Source: Manis javanica
Lineage: Eukaryota; Chordata; Mammalia; Pholidota; Manidae
Assembly: GCF_040802235.1 (NCBI RefSeq)
Contig: NC_133156.1
Coordinates: 139,731,173 to 139,795,172, forward strand
DNA: 64,000 nucleotides
Direction of reading: 5' to 3'
Every line of letters starts with the position of its first letter. The stretch's first letter is position 1. The notes beneath the pieces were generated by a model, which worked only from the letters and a program-made list of their open reading frames with translations, was not told the DNA's origin and did no database searches. The translations under genes and the position numbers were made by a program. Of this stretch, positions 49,596-60,742 are shown in pieces.

Positions 49596-51555
49596 TGGAA
49601 AACCCTAAGGATTCTACAAAAACACAGAGGACTAGTAAGAAAGTTCATCAAATATGCAGGATAAAAGATAAACATTCAAAAGTCAGTTGCATTTCTATGT
49701 AGTAGCAACAAATCTGTAGACACCAAAACTAAAAATATCAGTTAAAATTGCTTTAAAAAAGATGAGTAGTTAGGTATAATTCTGATTAAAAATATCAAAG
49801 AAGCTCTAAATAAATGGAGAGCTGTATCGTATTCATGGATTAGAAGACTCAATATAGCAAGGATGTTGATTCTCTCCAAACTGATATAGATTTAATGCAA
49901 TTCCTAAAAAAATCCCAGCAAGTTATTTTGTAGGTATAGATAAGACTATTCTAAAATTTATATGGAAAGGCAAAGGAACTAGAATAGCTAAAATATTTTG
50001 GAAAACAAGTAGGAGGGAGAAGCAGTACAGTCTACCTGATTTTAAGACTTACTGTACAGCTACAGTATTTAAGGCAGTGTGGTATTCGTGGAGGGATAAT
50101 TATATCAATGGAACAGAGGAGAGAACCTAGAAACAGACTTACGTAAATAGGCCCAACTGATTTTTGACAAAATCACAAAAGAGTAGACTTTTCAAGTAGT
50201 GCTGGAACACTTAGATATGCATCTGCAAAACAAGAACAAAAACAAGAAAACATACTCCCCCCCAAAACCCTTGTAAGGGTTCCAGCCCCACCAAAAACCC
50301 TCTCCCCAAAACCCTTAACCTAAAATTTACATGTTATACAAAAATTAGCTCAAAATGAATCATGAGCTAAATGTAAAATGTAAAACTTAAGAACTTTTAG
50401 AAAAATACTTGGGAAAAAAGCTTCAATCTAAGGCTAGGTAAAGAGTTACCTTGACACCAAAAAGCTTGATCCAGAAAATAAGAATTGATAAATAGGACTT
50501 CATCAAAATTAAAATATTGTTCTCTGTGAAAGACCCTGTTAAGAAGATGAAAAGACACATTACATATTTGCAAACCACATCTCTGACAAAGGACTAATAT
50601 TTAGAATACACAGAACTGCCAAAACTCAACAAAAAAATCAAACAACCCAGTGAGAAAATGGGCAGAAAACATGAAGGAAGAAGGTTTATCTTCTTCAAGG
50701 AATAAAGATAAAAAGTATCTTCTTCAAGATAAACAGATGTCAAGTAAGTACATGGGAGGATGTTCAACATCATTAGCCATTAGCCATTAGGGAATGAAAA
50801 TTAAAATCACAGTAACATATCACTATACATTTGTCAGAATGGCCAAATAAAAAAAAGTGACAACACCAAGTGCTGACAAAGATTTTGAAGAAATTGTATT
50901 ACTCAGAAATTGCTGGTGGGAGTATAAAGTGGTTTGGAAAATAGTTTGGCAACCCTTTAAAAAATGAAATTAGTAATTATGATATGATCAATCATCTGAC
51001 ATTTATTCCAGAGAAACAAAGACTATGTTCACACAAAAATCTATACATGAATGCACATAGCTTTGTAATAGTCAAAAGTTGAAAAAAAATCCAGATGTCT
51101 TTTTATGGGTGAATGGTTAAATGAACTATGGTATATCTATACCATGGAACACTAGCCCATAATAAACAGGAAACTATTGATACACAAAGCAGCCTGAATG
51201 AATTTCCAGATAACTATGCTCAGTAAAAAAAAAAACTCATCTCCAAAGGTTACATGCCATATGATTCCATTTATTTCACATTCTCAAAATAACAAATTAT
51301 AAAAATACAGAACAGATTAGTGGTTGGCAGGGGTTAAAAGGAAGGGGTTGGAGGTGGAAGGTGGGTATAACTATGAAAGGGCTGCGGGGATCTTGGTGAG
51401 GAATGCTCTATAGCTTGACTGTATCATTATATCCCGGTTGTGATCTGATGTTGAGTTTTCACGATGTTATCTCTGGGGAAACCTTGGGTAAAGGGTCTAT
51501 TTCATACAGCTGCAAGTGAATCTATGATATCACAATAAAAAGCTTAGCTTGATTT

Positions 51556-51790
51556 TAAAAAGCACATACTGTATGATTCGACTGACATCAAGTTCAAAGG
51601 CACATAATTTGTGATAGAAATCAGCACAGTGATTGCCACTGGCAGGAAGGGGTCAGGTGGGAGGAGGAGGAAGCTGTGTTCTGCTGTGGGTGGTGCTCAG
51701 GTACATACGTGTACAGAAATGTGTTGAGCTATAATTTTATTATTTGTGTACTTTATTTTTGTAAGTTAAATCACACACATATATGGAGCA
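51556..51790 (+). mobile_element. L1 3'UTR fragment, sense
   Basis: 'agcacatactgtatgattcg', 'gtgattgccactggcaggaa' and 'gtacatacgtgtacagaaat' form a second L1 3' end directly after the first. Confidence 0.75.
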
Positions 51791-52064
51791 TTCTTTTAGT
51801 CCCACAAATTATTCTTGTATAACTATTTAATGTCTCAAAAATGTACAGTTGAAAGGATCTTTCCCTTTCCAATGGTGTAAATGGTTTAATATCCTTGGAC
51901 TAAGATGCTCATCATTTATTTTTCTGAAATACTGGTGATCTTTCTTCCCTTCAAAGAGAATTCCTGGATTTAAAAAGTTAAATAAATGATAACATGCAGA
52001 ATACAAAGCACCTTGGTATTTGAGAAAAAAATCCAGGTAGTGATAATGATTGGCCACTTCTTAC

Positions 52065-52144
52065 CTGTGGGAATGCTTTGCTAACTGCACAGGTGGAACT
52101 GCTTCATTCAGCAAGTGTCGGATAAAAGCACCACAGACCCCTGG
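52065..52144 (-). CDS. Candidate exon B of an unrecognised minus-strand gene
   Basis: On the minus strand, an AG acceptor (gaacag|CCAGGG) is followed by 26 open codons plus two bases. Key residues run PGVCGAFIRHLL then NEAVPPVQLAKHSH. The segment ends at a strong donor (CAG|GTAAGA). The frame is compatible in phase with candidate exon A (phase 0 to phase 0). I do not recognise the protein. It lies directly downstream of the TRIO 3' end in the same orientation. It could be an unannotated gene, an alternative downstream exon joined to TRIO transcripts, or a decayed gene. No further exon was identified to the left, where L1 sequence starts. Confidence 0.3.
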
Positions 52145-52366
52145 CTGTTCTCTTGTAGCTGAGGTGACACTGGGGTGGCCAGGCAGCTCACTCTGCCACA
52201 ATGCCACAGTGGCACAGAACCAACTTCGCATCTCTGCCCCTCTGGAGCTCACTATGCCATCAGTGTCCCTGGGACTCAGAGGAGCTGCCCATCTCTGGGA
52301 GAGTGAGTGTCACATGCCTTCACTTAGGGTCTTAGTGCAAACGCTATCCTTTCACACCTGTCTTAC

Positions 52367-52810
52367 CTTCAGGATTTCAGCAAACATGAAATATAAAATC
52401 TGTTCTACAAATTCCTTGACACCCTGCATGGAGCGGGAGTGCTGCGGGACAGCCACGACTGGGGGGCTCTTTGCAGGTGCACAACCCTCAGTTTCTTTGT
52501 CACTGGTGCTTGAACCCAAGTGCTTCAACTTCTTCAGTCCATCTGGACCAGGTGAATTGGCTTTTCTGTGGCCAGGATGCAACAGCTCTTCCCCTTGCTT
52601 CAACTGTATGTTCATCAAGAACCTTAGGTCTTCTAACTGGCATGTGGCGCAGCCGCACTGCTGACAGCTGATATCTGGCTTGCACACCAGTGTGCTGAGT
52701 CTGGGTTCTGCGAACTGTGTGCCCAGAGCCCAACCAACTCCCATTTCTGGCTGTGTACAGCAGGTTCCAACCCAGAATATCCTTCCTTCAACTTCCCTCC
52801 CCTGACCCAA
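52367..52810 (-). CDS. Candidate exon A of an unrecognised minus-strand gene
   Basis: An open frame of about 148 codons on the minus strand, from an ATG at 52,810, ends at a consensus donor (CTGAAG|GTAAGA) exactly in phase. The C-terminal part looks protein-like: a Cys cluster (CQQCGCATCQLEDL), a stretch LRFLMNIQLKQGEELL that could be helical, a Lys-rich section, and EFVEQILYFMFAEILK, an amphipathic helix-like end. The N-terminal part is less convincing, so the true exon may start further in, for example after an AG near 52,660. No family was recognised. A plus-strand open frame (52,050-52,664) overlaps it, so openness alone is weak evidence. The donor and the phase match to exon B are what support it. 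Confidence 0.3.
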
Positions 52811-52894
52811 GAGAGGATAGTATTTTTAGTCTCTTCCTCAGCAAGCTGTCTCTTTTCCATTCAAATGACCAATTTAAATAAAAGGAATAACACA

Positions 52895-54675
52895 AATATC
52901 AGGCAAATATGTTTAATTTTTTAAAATAACTGATGGCAAAATAAAATATTTACATCACATCATACTATGTAAACATGTAAAGTCTCTGTACAAAGAAATG
53001 TACATGCAAAATAATGTAAAAATTTAACTGAAATAACAAAAGAAACAATACACAAATAAAAGCTATGAGGTTACGAATACACATCCAGTTTTGAATCCAA
53101 TTTCTTTCAAAAAGTTTCTGTACAATTTTACAAGAAACAAAGAAAAACCCAACAAAAGAATAAATAAAATACATTGGAAGCTGCAAAGCTTAGCTATGCC
53201 AGTTTATGGCTTGAGACCCAGGTATCTGGCTGGTTTAGGAAGCGAGCTGGTCTCTTTTTTAGTGTATTTCACAAAACAAAGATAAAAAGACATCCAGAAA
53301 AATTCAAGCGTGCCCAGAAACCCAGCGTCTTGTTCAAAGTCTGTCCCACACCAGCGTTATTCTGCCACAGTGACACAGACATCGGATGCCAGCCTCAAGG
53401 CAGCTAGTACTTAATTGGCTTTTATTTCTTACCAAAAGCTCAAAACCCAGCCAATTTTTGTACAGAAAGTTGAACATCAAAAAGTCTAAAAAGTAGTAAA
53501 TGTCCAGACTGATTTTGGGGAAAAAAAATAATACTTTGGCATTCTGAATAATAGCATAATAAATTTTAAAACATTACCCTATTATCCAGTTTTATATTGA
53601 GTATGAAATCACTTTATACAGTCCTCAAAACCGACAAATTTCACGAAGAGTTAAGCCTCCTTGAACTGATGGCACAGGGTTACGAACCCCCACCCCCCGC
53701 CCCACCCGATTCACACACAAAACCATAAAGCTCACTGTACGAAGTATGTGCTTTTTCTATGTATTTATTACAGGTACAACAGAGGTCTTCATAAATAGTT
53801 GCATAAAATGTTAAAGCCACAACATTGCACATGATATGAAATAAAACCAAAAAACCCCAATGAGTGCATTTACAGTATTTTCATCTGACTGTATACTGCT
53901 CAACAATCTGATTGACGGCTTGGGGGGGAAGTGGGGAGAGGGGGGCCGTGGGAAGGACCCAACCTGACGTCCTTGGGTGGGTGTGGGCAGAACCCTCTAG
54001 CCCCTGAAGGAAGCCCCAGGAGGTGGGCAGGCAGGGGGAGGGACAGTGGGTAGGGAAAGGGCAGACCGAAGGCAGGACCAGTCTTATATACAAGTAAGGC
54101 CTACATTTCATCAGAGCAAAACGATTCATTCTGTTTTTATGCAAAAGTTTGAGGTTGAATGCACATTTCAGAAGCCTAGTCTGGCGTCCTGGCAAGACGC
54201 ACAGACCAGGCAGCTGGAAAAGCTCAGAGCCAGGTGGACACTGAGCTCCAGATGAGGCCGTAGGGACTGCCGCCACGAGGGTGGGTCTTCCCCCAGAGAT
54301 GCCCAGTATCTGCTTTGTTCATTAACACCAGTGGTTGAACACAGGCATTTCGTTTCCTTGAATAAATCTTGGAAAATGTTAAATTTGCAAAATTCTATTC
54401 ATGTTTGTTTAAAAAAGTTTCTTTTTATTTTTTGCAGAAACCTGAATAAAAGACTGTGATACAGCAATGCTGTCTCCGCTCTTGCAGCGCGCACGAGAAG
54501 GTCCTCCACCCGGCACGGCTCGCTCCCCGAGTCCCGAGCACAGCCCATTGGAATGCAGTTCCACACGATGAACATACGGCAGCCGATCAGTTATGTTGGT
54601 TTGTGTTTCTCTTCAAAACTCAAATTAACAGCTGATTGGCAGGTGAAAGAGAATGAGAAAGAACTTCAGGATAGG
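52895..54675 (-). other. TRIO: TRIO 3'UTR (approximate end)
   Basis: Begins just after the TRIO stop codon. The sequence is unique and repeat-free, unlike the L1-dense DNA beyond it. Minus-strand AATAAA signals occur at 54,424-54,429, 53,764-53,769 and 53,421-53,426, and an ATTAAA at 52,912-52,917. Use of the last would give about 1.8 kb, in the range I remember for human TRIO mRNA. Several poly(A) sites could be used. The exact end is inferred. Confidence 0.6.
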
Positions 54676-55218
54676 TCAAACTCTAGGCAAAAGCCTGCTC
54701 TGTAAGAAGTTTTTAATGCTACGGATAGGTCGAACATCGTTCTGGTGTTTGCGCCGCTCAATGAAGGAGGTCAGCCTGGATGTGTCGAGGGTGCCCGCCC
54801 CTTTGCCGTGGGCCGCCTGCAGCCACTGCTCCTGCAGGGCCAGCGCTGCCGAGGGCCGCTTGGCAGGGTCTTCTTGGAGGAGGGAACACACGAAATCCTT
54901 GGCCTTCTGGCTCACCCCTGTGAAGTAGTCATCTGGGAAACTAAAGTCTAGTCGGCAAATGTTCAGGCAGGTCTCCTCCACGCTGTCGTCCAGGAAGGGG
55001 GACACGCCGCTGAGAAGGACATATGTGAGCACTCCAACACTCCACGTGTCTGAGGTCAGCGAGATGGGGTTCCCAAGGATGATTTCGGGGGCCGCAAATT
55101 CAGGGTTCCCCAGTAACTGGTGGATATAGTAGGTCGTGCTGAGTTGGACAGCATCTCCAAAGTCGGCCAATTTAATTGTCGGCTTGGCTAAACTCTGATC
55201 CACCAGAACATTTTCAGG
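54676..55218 (-). CDS. TRIO: TRIO last coding exon (kinase C-lobe and C-terminus)
   Basis: TRIO is a large cytoplasmic guanine-nucleotide exchange factor with two Rho-GEF units (Rac1/RhoG and RhoA) and a C-terminal Ser/Thr kinase domain; it steers actin in axon guidance and cell migration. This exon follows an AG acceptor (cttctag|CCTGAA) in phase 0 and holds 180 codons plus TGA at 54,676-54,678. It begins PENVLVD, completing the catalytic loop HLDLK|PEN, and has the DFG motif (KLADFGDA), the APE motif (EFAAPEII), the alpha-F segment DTWSVGVLTYVLLSG and the C-lobe DPAKRPSA. The tail RPIRSIKNFLQSRLLPRV is the TRIO ending as I remember it and differs from kalirin, which decides the paralogue. 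The frame is intact with no unusual residue. Confidence 0.97.
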   Translation of the reverse strand, partial: PENVLVDQSLAKPTIKLADFGDAVQLSTTYYIHQLLGNPEFAAPEIILGNPISLTSDTWSVGVLTYVLLSGVSPFLDDSVEETCLNICRLDFSFPDDYFTGVSQKAKDFVCSLLQEDPAKRPSAALALQEQWLQAAHGKGAGTLDTSRLTSFIERRKHQNDVRPIRSIKNFLQSRLLPRV

Positions 55219-55761
55219 CTAGAAGATAGGACAAGACGCTGTCACGCTCATCAATCTCAATCTTAGGCTCACGCTTAAGAGTCTATGTAGCCAATTGGGA
55301 AAAAGTGTTCATGTGCCAACCTGGACGAACTTCACGGGGGGAGGAAGCTCCGACAGGGGACCTGCTGCCCAGCGTGGCAGACTAGCCCTCTCCTGGAGAT
55401 CGGGGTGGGGTCCCTCTGGCTTACGAAGGCAGCTGTTCAGCTTCACTCCAGCACTGCCGGTAACACCCTGCCCCCCTCTCAGCCTCTCACCAGCCCAGCA
55501 AAACTCACAGCAAGTCCCTGAGATCTCATTAAATGTGCCAAGACCTCAGAGGTTGGTCAAGTGCTTTAGTGTATGCACCACTGAAAGCAAACTCTTAAAC
55601 AGATCAGAAAAAAGTGTTCCTGTTCCCACCCCTCATATTTGTCCCCAGTTCCCCTGGAGCTGCTGGCCTGGACTCAGAGGACAAGCTGAGCTATGGCCCC
55701 TTGGGCTGCACGGCCGGACTGGGGCCGGGCACCCTCTCCCCCGCCCTGGAGCCCCACTAAC
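55219..55761 (-). other. TRIO: TRIO intron
   Basis: A GT-AG intron of 543 bp (donor AAG|GTTAGT, acceptor cttctag). Phase 0. No repeat was recognised. Confidence 0.9.
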
Positions 55762-55900
55762 CTTCAGGTCCAGGTGTGCTATCCTGCAGTTGTGAAGGTA
55801 TCGGACAGCTTCCAGAACCTCCCCCAGATAAGCCCTGATCTTGCCCTCGGTGAGGTTTCCCCATCGCACCACACAGTCCAGGAGACGCCCCTGGTCAGCC
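55762..55900 (-). CDS. TRIO: TRIO kinase exon (hinge to catalytic loop)
   Basis: 139 bp between acceptor ccctgcag|GGCTGA and donor AAG|GTTAGT. It opens with the last base of an ATG codon, then ADQGRLLDCVVRWGNL, LTEGKIRAYLGEVLEA and VRYLHNCRIAHLDLK. It carries the alpha-D and alpha-E helices and the first half of the catalytic loop. The loop reads HLD rather than HRD, as in related CAMK-type kinases of the titin/DAPK group, so this is family-typical and not damage. Both edges keep phase with the neighbouring exons. Confidence 0.97.
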
Positions 55901-58844
55901 CTGCAGGGGTAGGAAGGCGTGCGATACTCGTCAAGGTGCCGGCTTTCTTAAGAGACCTCTCCAGTCCAACAGGACACATGTTGTATCTGTGTCCCACTGT
56001 TAATGTTCTGTCACTTCAGGATTCTACCTCCACCTGAAGTCATGATTGTCCCAAGAGGGTGATTTCCTTCTAAGCTCGTTGTGGAGATGAGTGGGAACAC
56101 GGCAGCTCAACCCTGAGAGGGCCCAGGAGGCAGCAGGCTTGGACTCCAACCCTGCCTCTGGATGTGAGAAAATGGCTTGGGTGAGCTACCTGGCAGTGCC
56201 TGGCACCCACTCAGTGCTCCACAGGTACCTGCCGAAAGAGGGAATGAGCAAATCCCACCTTCCTGAGCCTCGGTTTTGTCATCTGCAAAATGGGTGATGT
56301 GAAGGCTGAACAGGATAATGTAAATAAAGAGGAAGACAAGGTGTGCAGAGAGAACAGGTGTTCTGAGCTGCTGCCTAGGTACTCCAGTGACAACCTGCTC
56401 ACACCAGCCTGGACACTTATATAAGGACGCGAGCAGAGGATTTCTGCCACAAGTTCCTTCTTTACTTTTCCTGGGGCACCTTTAAAAATAACCACTCAGA
56501 GCCAAGCCTGTGAAAAGGTAGCAACTTCTGCCCCAAATACCTTGTAAGCACGCTGCACTGCTCCCCTGCTGTCTGCTGCTTCTGGGAAGCTGGGACAGAG
56601 GGCTGCCCTCCCCTGGTCCACTACCGCCAACCCCATCTCTGGGGTCTGTAGGGAATAAACCTGGTGATTCTCTGAAAACATGCCTTCAGTTAAAATGACC
56701 CCAGGGTCTTTTCACGTTGCCATAATGGGAGCTGGGATGTGGAGGCTGTAACCTGTTGCCCCGTGCAGGCCCTAGTTCCCCACTCAGGTCAAACCTGAAC
56801 ATCTTTATTTAATGCACCAGCTACAAGCTCCCCAGCATACAAGCCAACAGAGTCAGTGCTTCATGTTGGACCCAAAGACTCCCTACTGTGAAATTACTTT
56901 TAATATTTAAAATCCACTTACACAAAGCTGCCTGTGTGCCAGGAAAAAATGCTCTCTATCAATTCACCTAATTCTCATGACAGGTCTCTGAGAAGAGTAT
57001 TTTATTGTTTCCATTTTACAGATGTGGTAACTGAAGGAACAGAGAAGGTATGTAACATTCCCAAGGTCACACAGCTTATAAGTGAGGCCAGAGGCAGTGG
57101 GGTGGTCTGGTTTGGTCCCTCAGAACAGTGGTTTATGCTGCCTTCTTTGTTTGCAAAACACAAAACTAGAGGAAGATCAGCCACATCTGGTAGTGAGGAG
57201 TAATCAAGGAGAATTTGGTAGTAATTATGAAAATAAATCCTATTAACAGTATGAGGCCAAAACATTTAGTTTTCCACTGAAAAGAAATGACAGCTGAACA
57301 CACTGACATGGAGGTCTTGTAGGAGATTTCTGAGGGGACTCGAGGACAGTTCTTGTTAAAAATCCCCAGGGAAGATGAGCAGTAGCTGTCAGTCATCAAG
57401 CTTCTAGAGCCAGAAAAGACCCTCCAGGCACTGAGGGCCAGCGGGAGGCTGGTCTGTGCGTGGGCAACATTGTAGCCCCACAAAAACCCTCCACAGAAGC
57501 TGAGGCTTTAAAGGATGCCAAGGTCGGGAAAGGAGCCCCAGGCCCCATGGCCAGTGAGGTGATGCAGGGGCTGAAACCAGACTGGGCTCTCTGCCTGTGG
57601 TGATCAGCATGGCTGGGTGGGGCTGCTGACCGACTCCCTTCTGTCCTTGGGTAGGTTCATCTGCCCGGAAGACAGCTCGGGGGGGCGGGGGGACCCTCAG
57701 CATTCCCTAGGGAGATGGCACCACAAAGCCCTGTGGGGGGACAGACCCTCCCCACAGAAACACCCCTTTCCCCAGGGCCGGGCCACTGGGGCCCTGACGA
57801 GGCCTTGCCCTGGGAAGCTGTGGGGTACTGACAAATCCTTTAAGAAAAAGAATATAACATACAGAAAATCAGGTGCAGGGCCTCGAGAGAGCCCCAGGAA
57901 GTGAGGGGTCCTGACGCTTGAGTGCTGCCCCACAAACGCACCCCTATGGGCTCCGCGCGGGCTCTGGCCTGTCCTGCTCTTCCCACTTAAGAATAGATGA
58001 ACCACAAAATGGTGCAAAATGTTTTGCTTTTGCCAGTGGAAGAGAAGTTATAAATCCAAGTAAGTGTATGCAATGACTCCCCCCACATGGGAGGAAAAGA
58101 ATTTAAACAAAACTGAACACTGAGGTGTTTCAAAGAGAGAAGCAGAGAGGGTGGGCTTCCAGCCCTGGCACTGCTGCCTCTTTGAGGTCCTGTGCCCTGC
58201 AGGGTGTGGGCAGCCTGGCCTCTGCCCTCTGGATGCCAGCAGCACCCCACCTGAGTTGTGACTGCCAGAAAAGCCTTCAGACATTGCCAAATGTGCCCTG
58301 GGGGCGGTGGGCAAAGCTCCCCCACCCGAAACAAGCACTGCCCTCGGGGCACAAGCTGACTGCTTTCTCTTTAAATGACTGAACTGCTTCCAACTGGCAC
58401 CCTGGCCCAGGAAGCACTGCAGGGACCAGGGGGCTGCCCAACCTGCAGCGCCCCTGCAGAGGGTATTCTCCGGGACAGGATGCATCACCCTCATTCTGAT
58501 CACTCTCCTGTGGGTAAGAGGTGCAGACAGGCCTGACCCTGACCCTTGCTGAGTGCAAGGCCTGAGGCAGCAGACACGCGGGACCATTCCCAGGGGCCTG
58601 AGTCCTCAGAGCCCAGCCTCCGGGGCCTTGGCGACCAGGTGGCCTCTGCTGACCGGCCGAGACCCAGGGGGCTCGGGTGGCATGGGGGAGCACCCAGCTG
58701 GGCTCCTACAGGACACGCGATTTGTGGAAGTTCTATGAACCCTCAACTCCCGGTTTCTCTCCTTCTCAGGGAACAAATGACAACAAAAACACATGAAGCT
58801 GAGGCTGGGGATCACAAAGGGGGAGGGAAGTCACATGTACGCAC
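55901..58844 (-). other. TRIO: TRIO intron with MIR copies
   Basis: A 2,944-bp GT-AG intron (donor AAAT|GTGCGT, acceptor ctgcag). It holds MIR pieces at about 56,150-56,310 ('cctcggttttgtcatctgca') and 56,930-57,120 (antisense; 'ttccattttacagatgtgg', 'ccaaggtcacacagctta'). The GC-rich remainder has many open frames without coding signs. Confidence 0.85.
56930..57120 (-). mobile_element. MIR SINE, antisense, in TRIO intron
   Basis: 'ctctcatcaattcacctaat'-type 5' wording is degraded, then 'tttattgtttccattttaca', 'gatgtggtaactgaaggaac' and 'ccaaggtcacacagcttata' follow in reverse MIR order. Confidence 0.85.
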
Positions 58845-59045
58845 ATTTCCAAAACCAGGATGTAACTGGTGGGGGTCTCGAAGGTATCCAGGAGGCCAAT
58901 GAGGAGTGGGTGCTGGAGGTTCTGCAGGATGCCGAGCTCATGGGTGACCTGGTCGCGCTTCATCAGCTTCTTGTTCACAAACTTCACAGCCACTGCTCGT
59001 CTGGTGCCTTTCTGATCACATTTCTTAACGACAGAGAATCTGCCC
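58845..59045 (-). CDS. TRIO: TRIO kinase exon (P-loop to hinge)
   Basis: 201 bp between acceptor attccag|GGGCAG and donor AAAT|GTGCGT. With the split codon from the previous exon it reads GRGRFSVVKKCDQKG (glycine-rich loop), then RRAVAVKFVNKKLMK with the ATP-anchoring Lys of VAVK, then DQVTHELGILQNLQHPLL with the alpha-C Glu, and TFETPTSYILVLEM up to the hinge. From memory the human protein has VATK where this one has VAVK, a mild change that leaves the Lys in place. Phases at both ends agree with their neighbours. Confidence 0.97.
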
Positions 59046-60663
59046 CTGGAATGCAGGTTGAGAAGGTGGTTTTCAGAGGACTCTGCGTTAGTCCTGTTAG
59101 CCTAAGCGGACTGGAAGCACGCAGCCTCTCCCCTGGCTGGTGACCCCCCTGGCAGAGCTGTACCCCTGGTGGCCGCAAGGAAGCCTGCCTGGGCCCAAGC
59201 CCTGTCTCTCTTCCTCTGGAGGCAGATTATTTTCTCACTGTGTCTGGGCGGGCCTCACTGACGTCCTCTGACCTCTGAATGGGGCAGAAGTGATTGTCAT
59301 GAGACTTACCAGGCAACTTCTACCTTTGCTCTCATGGATGGAGGCTTGGGATGGACAACATGGTGCCTCGTGGCCATGCACTGCCCCCTCCCTGGTCCCC
59401 CAGCAGGAGTGTGGCTGCTGTCACTAGGCCTGTGTCTTGCTGCTGGAGGCTGTGGGGGGTGCTGGTGCCTTTTCCCAGCTCCTGGTCTCTGGAGCTGTAC
59501 CCAGTCGGATACACAGTGAAGCCTCACGGCACCTCCACTTGACCTGGGAATGGGGTCTTGGACCTTAAGTCCGAGCCGGCTGCCACAGTGCAGAGTGGGG
59601 CCCTGGGGGGACATGTCTGTGGCCGTTAAGGGTGGCCAGGTCACTTCACCTCTCCCATGAGCGGGTAGAATCCACTCTCTTCCCTTGACTCTGGGCTGCA
59701 GAGTCCGCACAACAGGACTGCCAGTGGTTGTTCTGAACCACAGGGTGCAGAGGAAGTGTGGCTGATTTCTGCAGCTGGGCCTTAAGGGCCTTCAGTCCTG
59801 CTCTTGTTTTCTTGGAATGCTTCTGCCATCATGGGAGGAAGCCCAGGGAGAAGGTCTGCGTGGAGAGCGGCCCAGGGCCCCAGGCAAGGCCGCAGCCGTG
59901 GGTGAGGTGGGGGCAGGCCGGCTGACAGCCCAGGGAGGCCAGCAGCCAGCCAACCGGTCCCGCAGTGACCAATGCTGCTGCTCAGGGGACTGACTGACAG
60001 GTCAGGCTGACGACACAGGTGTGTGAACAGGTAATGAGCCATGGGGCCCATTATGGCCACTGGAATATGAAGCCGCGGGGCCGGGGCGGGAATTCTTGGA
60101 AAGTTTTGTGGAAGGGACAGGCCCAGCCATCTCGCTTCTGACCCCCTTCTTGCCACACGGGAGATGACGCGCGCTGTGGACACGCACTGAGGAGGAGGAT
60201 GGTGGAGCCCGTGTGCCTAAGGGAGCTGCTGAGCCCCACCCCCTGCCTGGGGCTGCCCCTTCTGGAGTGGAAGGTGCAGAGGCAGCCCCTGCTCCGCCTA
60301 GCCCTGAAGGACTCTTCAGCCTTCCCCAACTAGGATTCCACCAGAGGATTAAAGGACAGGGTTCGAGTGACTCTTCTCTGAGTTTGCCCAAGGTGGCATG
60401 CAGCTGGGGTTAACTCATCATATCAGTGTGGCTTATGGCATTAGGCCTTAACTTTTTCTTAGACCATGAGCTAAAAATGTCTTCTTTACTTCCTCAATGT
60501 TGAATATCGAAAGGCAATCACAGATTACATTTCAGATATAATACATAAAACTTCCCAGCTGCCAGCAACATATACATATGCCAGTCAAGTTGATCAGGCT
60601 GCCCTGCAGGCAGCGGTATCTGGCACTGCTCTCTCAGAAGGGGCTCTGGGTTTTGGACTGTAC
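59046..60663 (-). other. TRIO: TRIO intron
   Basis: A 1,618-bp GT-AG intron (donor GCAG|GTACAG, acceptor attccag). It is GC-rich at 59,800-60,330 with overlapping spurious frames. No repeat was recognised. Confidence 0.9.
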
Positions 60664-60742
60664 CTGCCAAGCTCGGCCACTTCACTGTAGAGGGAGTCAA
60701 AGTTGTCTTTCCAGCTCACCATGATCCCATCACTCCCTGGAC
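60664..60742 (-). CDS. TRIO: TRIO exon between Ig-like and kinase domains
   Basis: 79 bp between acceptor tttgcag|GTCCAG and donor GGCAG|GTACAG. It reads PGSDGIMVSWKDNFDS then LYSEVAELG, with the Arg that follows split across the intron. It supplies the linker after the Ig domain and the first beta strand of the kinase (ELGRG begins the P-loop). Phases are 1 in and 2 out, consistent on both sides. Confidence 0.96.

Larger units (their letters stand above)
45930..51555 (+). mobile_element. Near full-length degraded L1 (L1M type), sense
   Basis: The order of an old eutherian L1 can be followed across about 5.6 kb. First comes a 5'UTR-like region with ~80-bp monomers (46,325-46,700). ORF1 lies at about 46,740-47,700: 'gaaataaatgaaaagatcaa', 'gatagaacaatagaagttac', 'gcaaaactctcctagaagaa'. 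The inter-ORF region runs to about 48,120. ORF2 endonuclease sequence follows ('acaccaattaaaagttagag'). Reverse transcriptase sequence begins at about 48,600 and includes 'gatatagaaaagcatttgg' and 'caggaacaagacaaggatgt'. The C-terminal part of ORF2 and a 3'UTR end in 'cacaataaaaagc' near 51,540. Stops and indels interrupt every frame, so it is dead. An inverted L1 fragment sits at about 49,372-49,595, and roughly 100 bp or more is missing near 48,560-48,660. Confidence 0.92.

Noticed and set aside
54676-55218. Kalirin (KALRN) instead of TRIO
   Set aside because: The C-terminal tail (RSIKNFLQSRLLPRV) is the TRIO ending, and the neighbour OTULINL fits the TRIO locus.
55762-55900. HLD for HRD in the kinase loop as a sign of a dead kinase
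   Set aside because: The catalytic Asp and the following Lys and Asn are present (HLDLKPEN), and HLD is usual in this kinase group.
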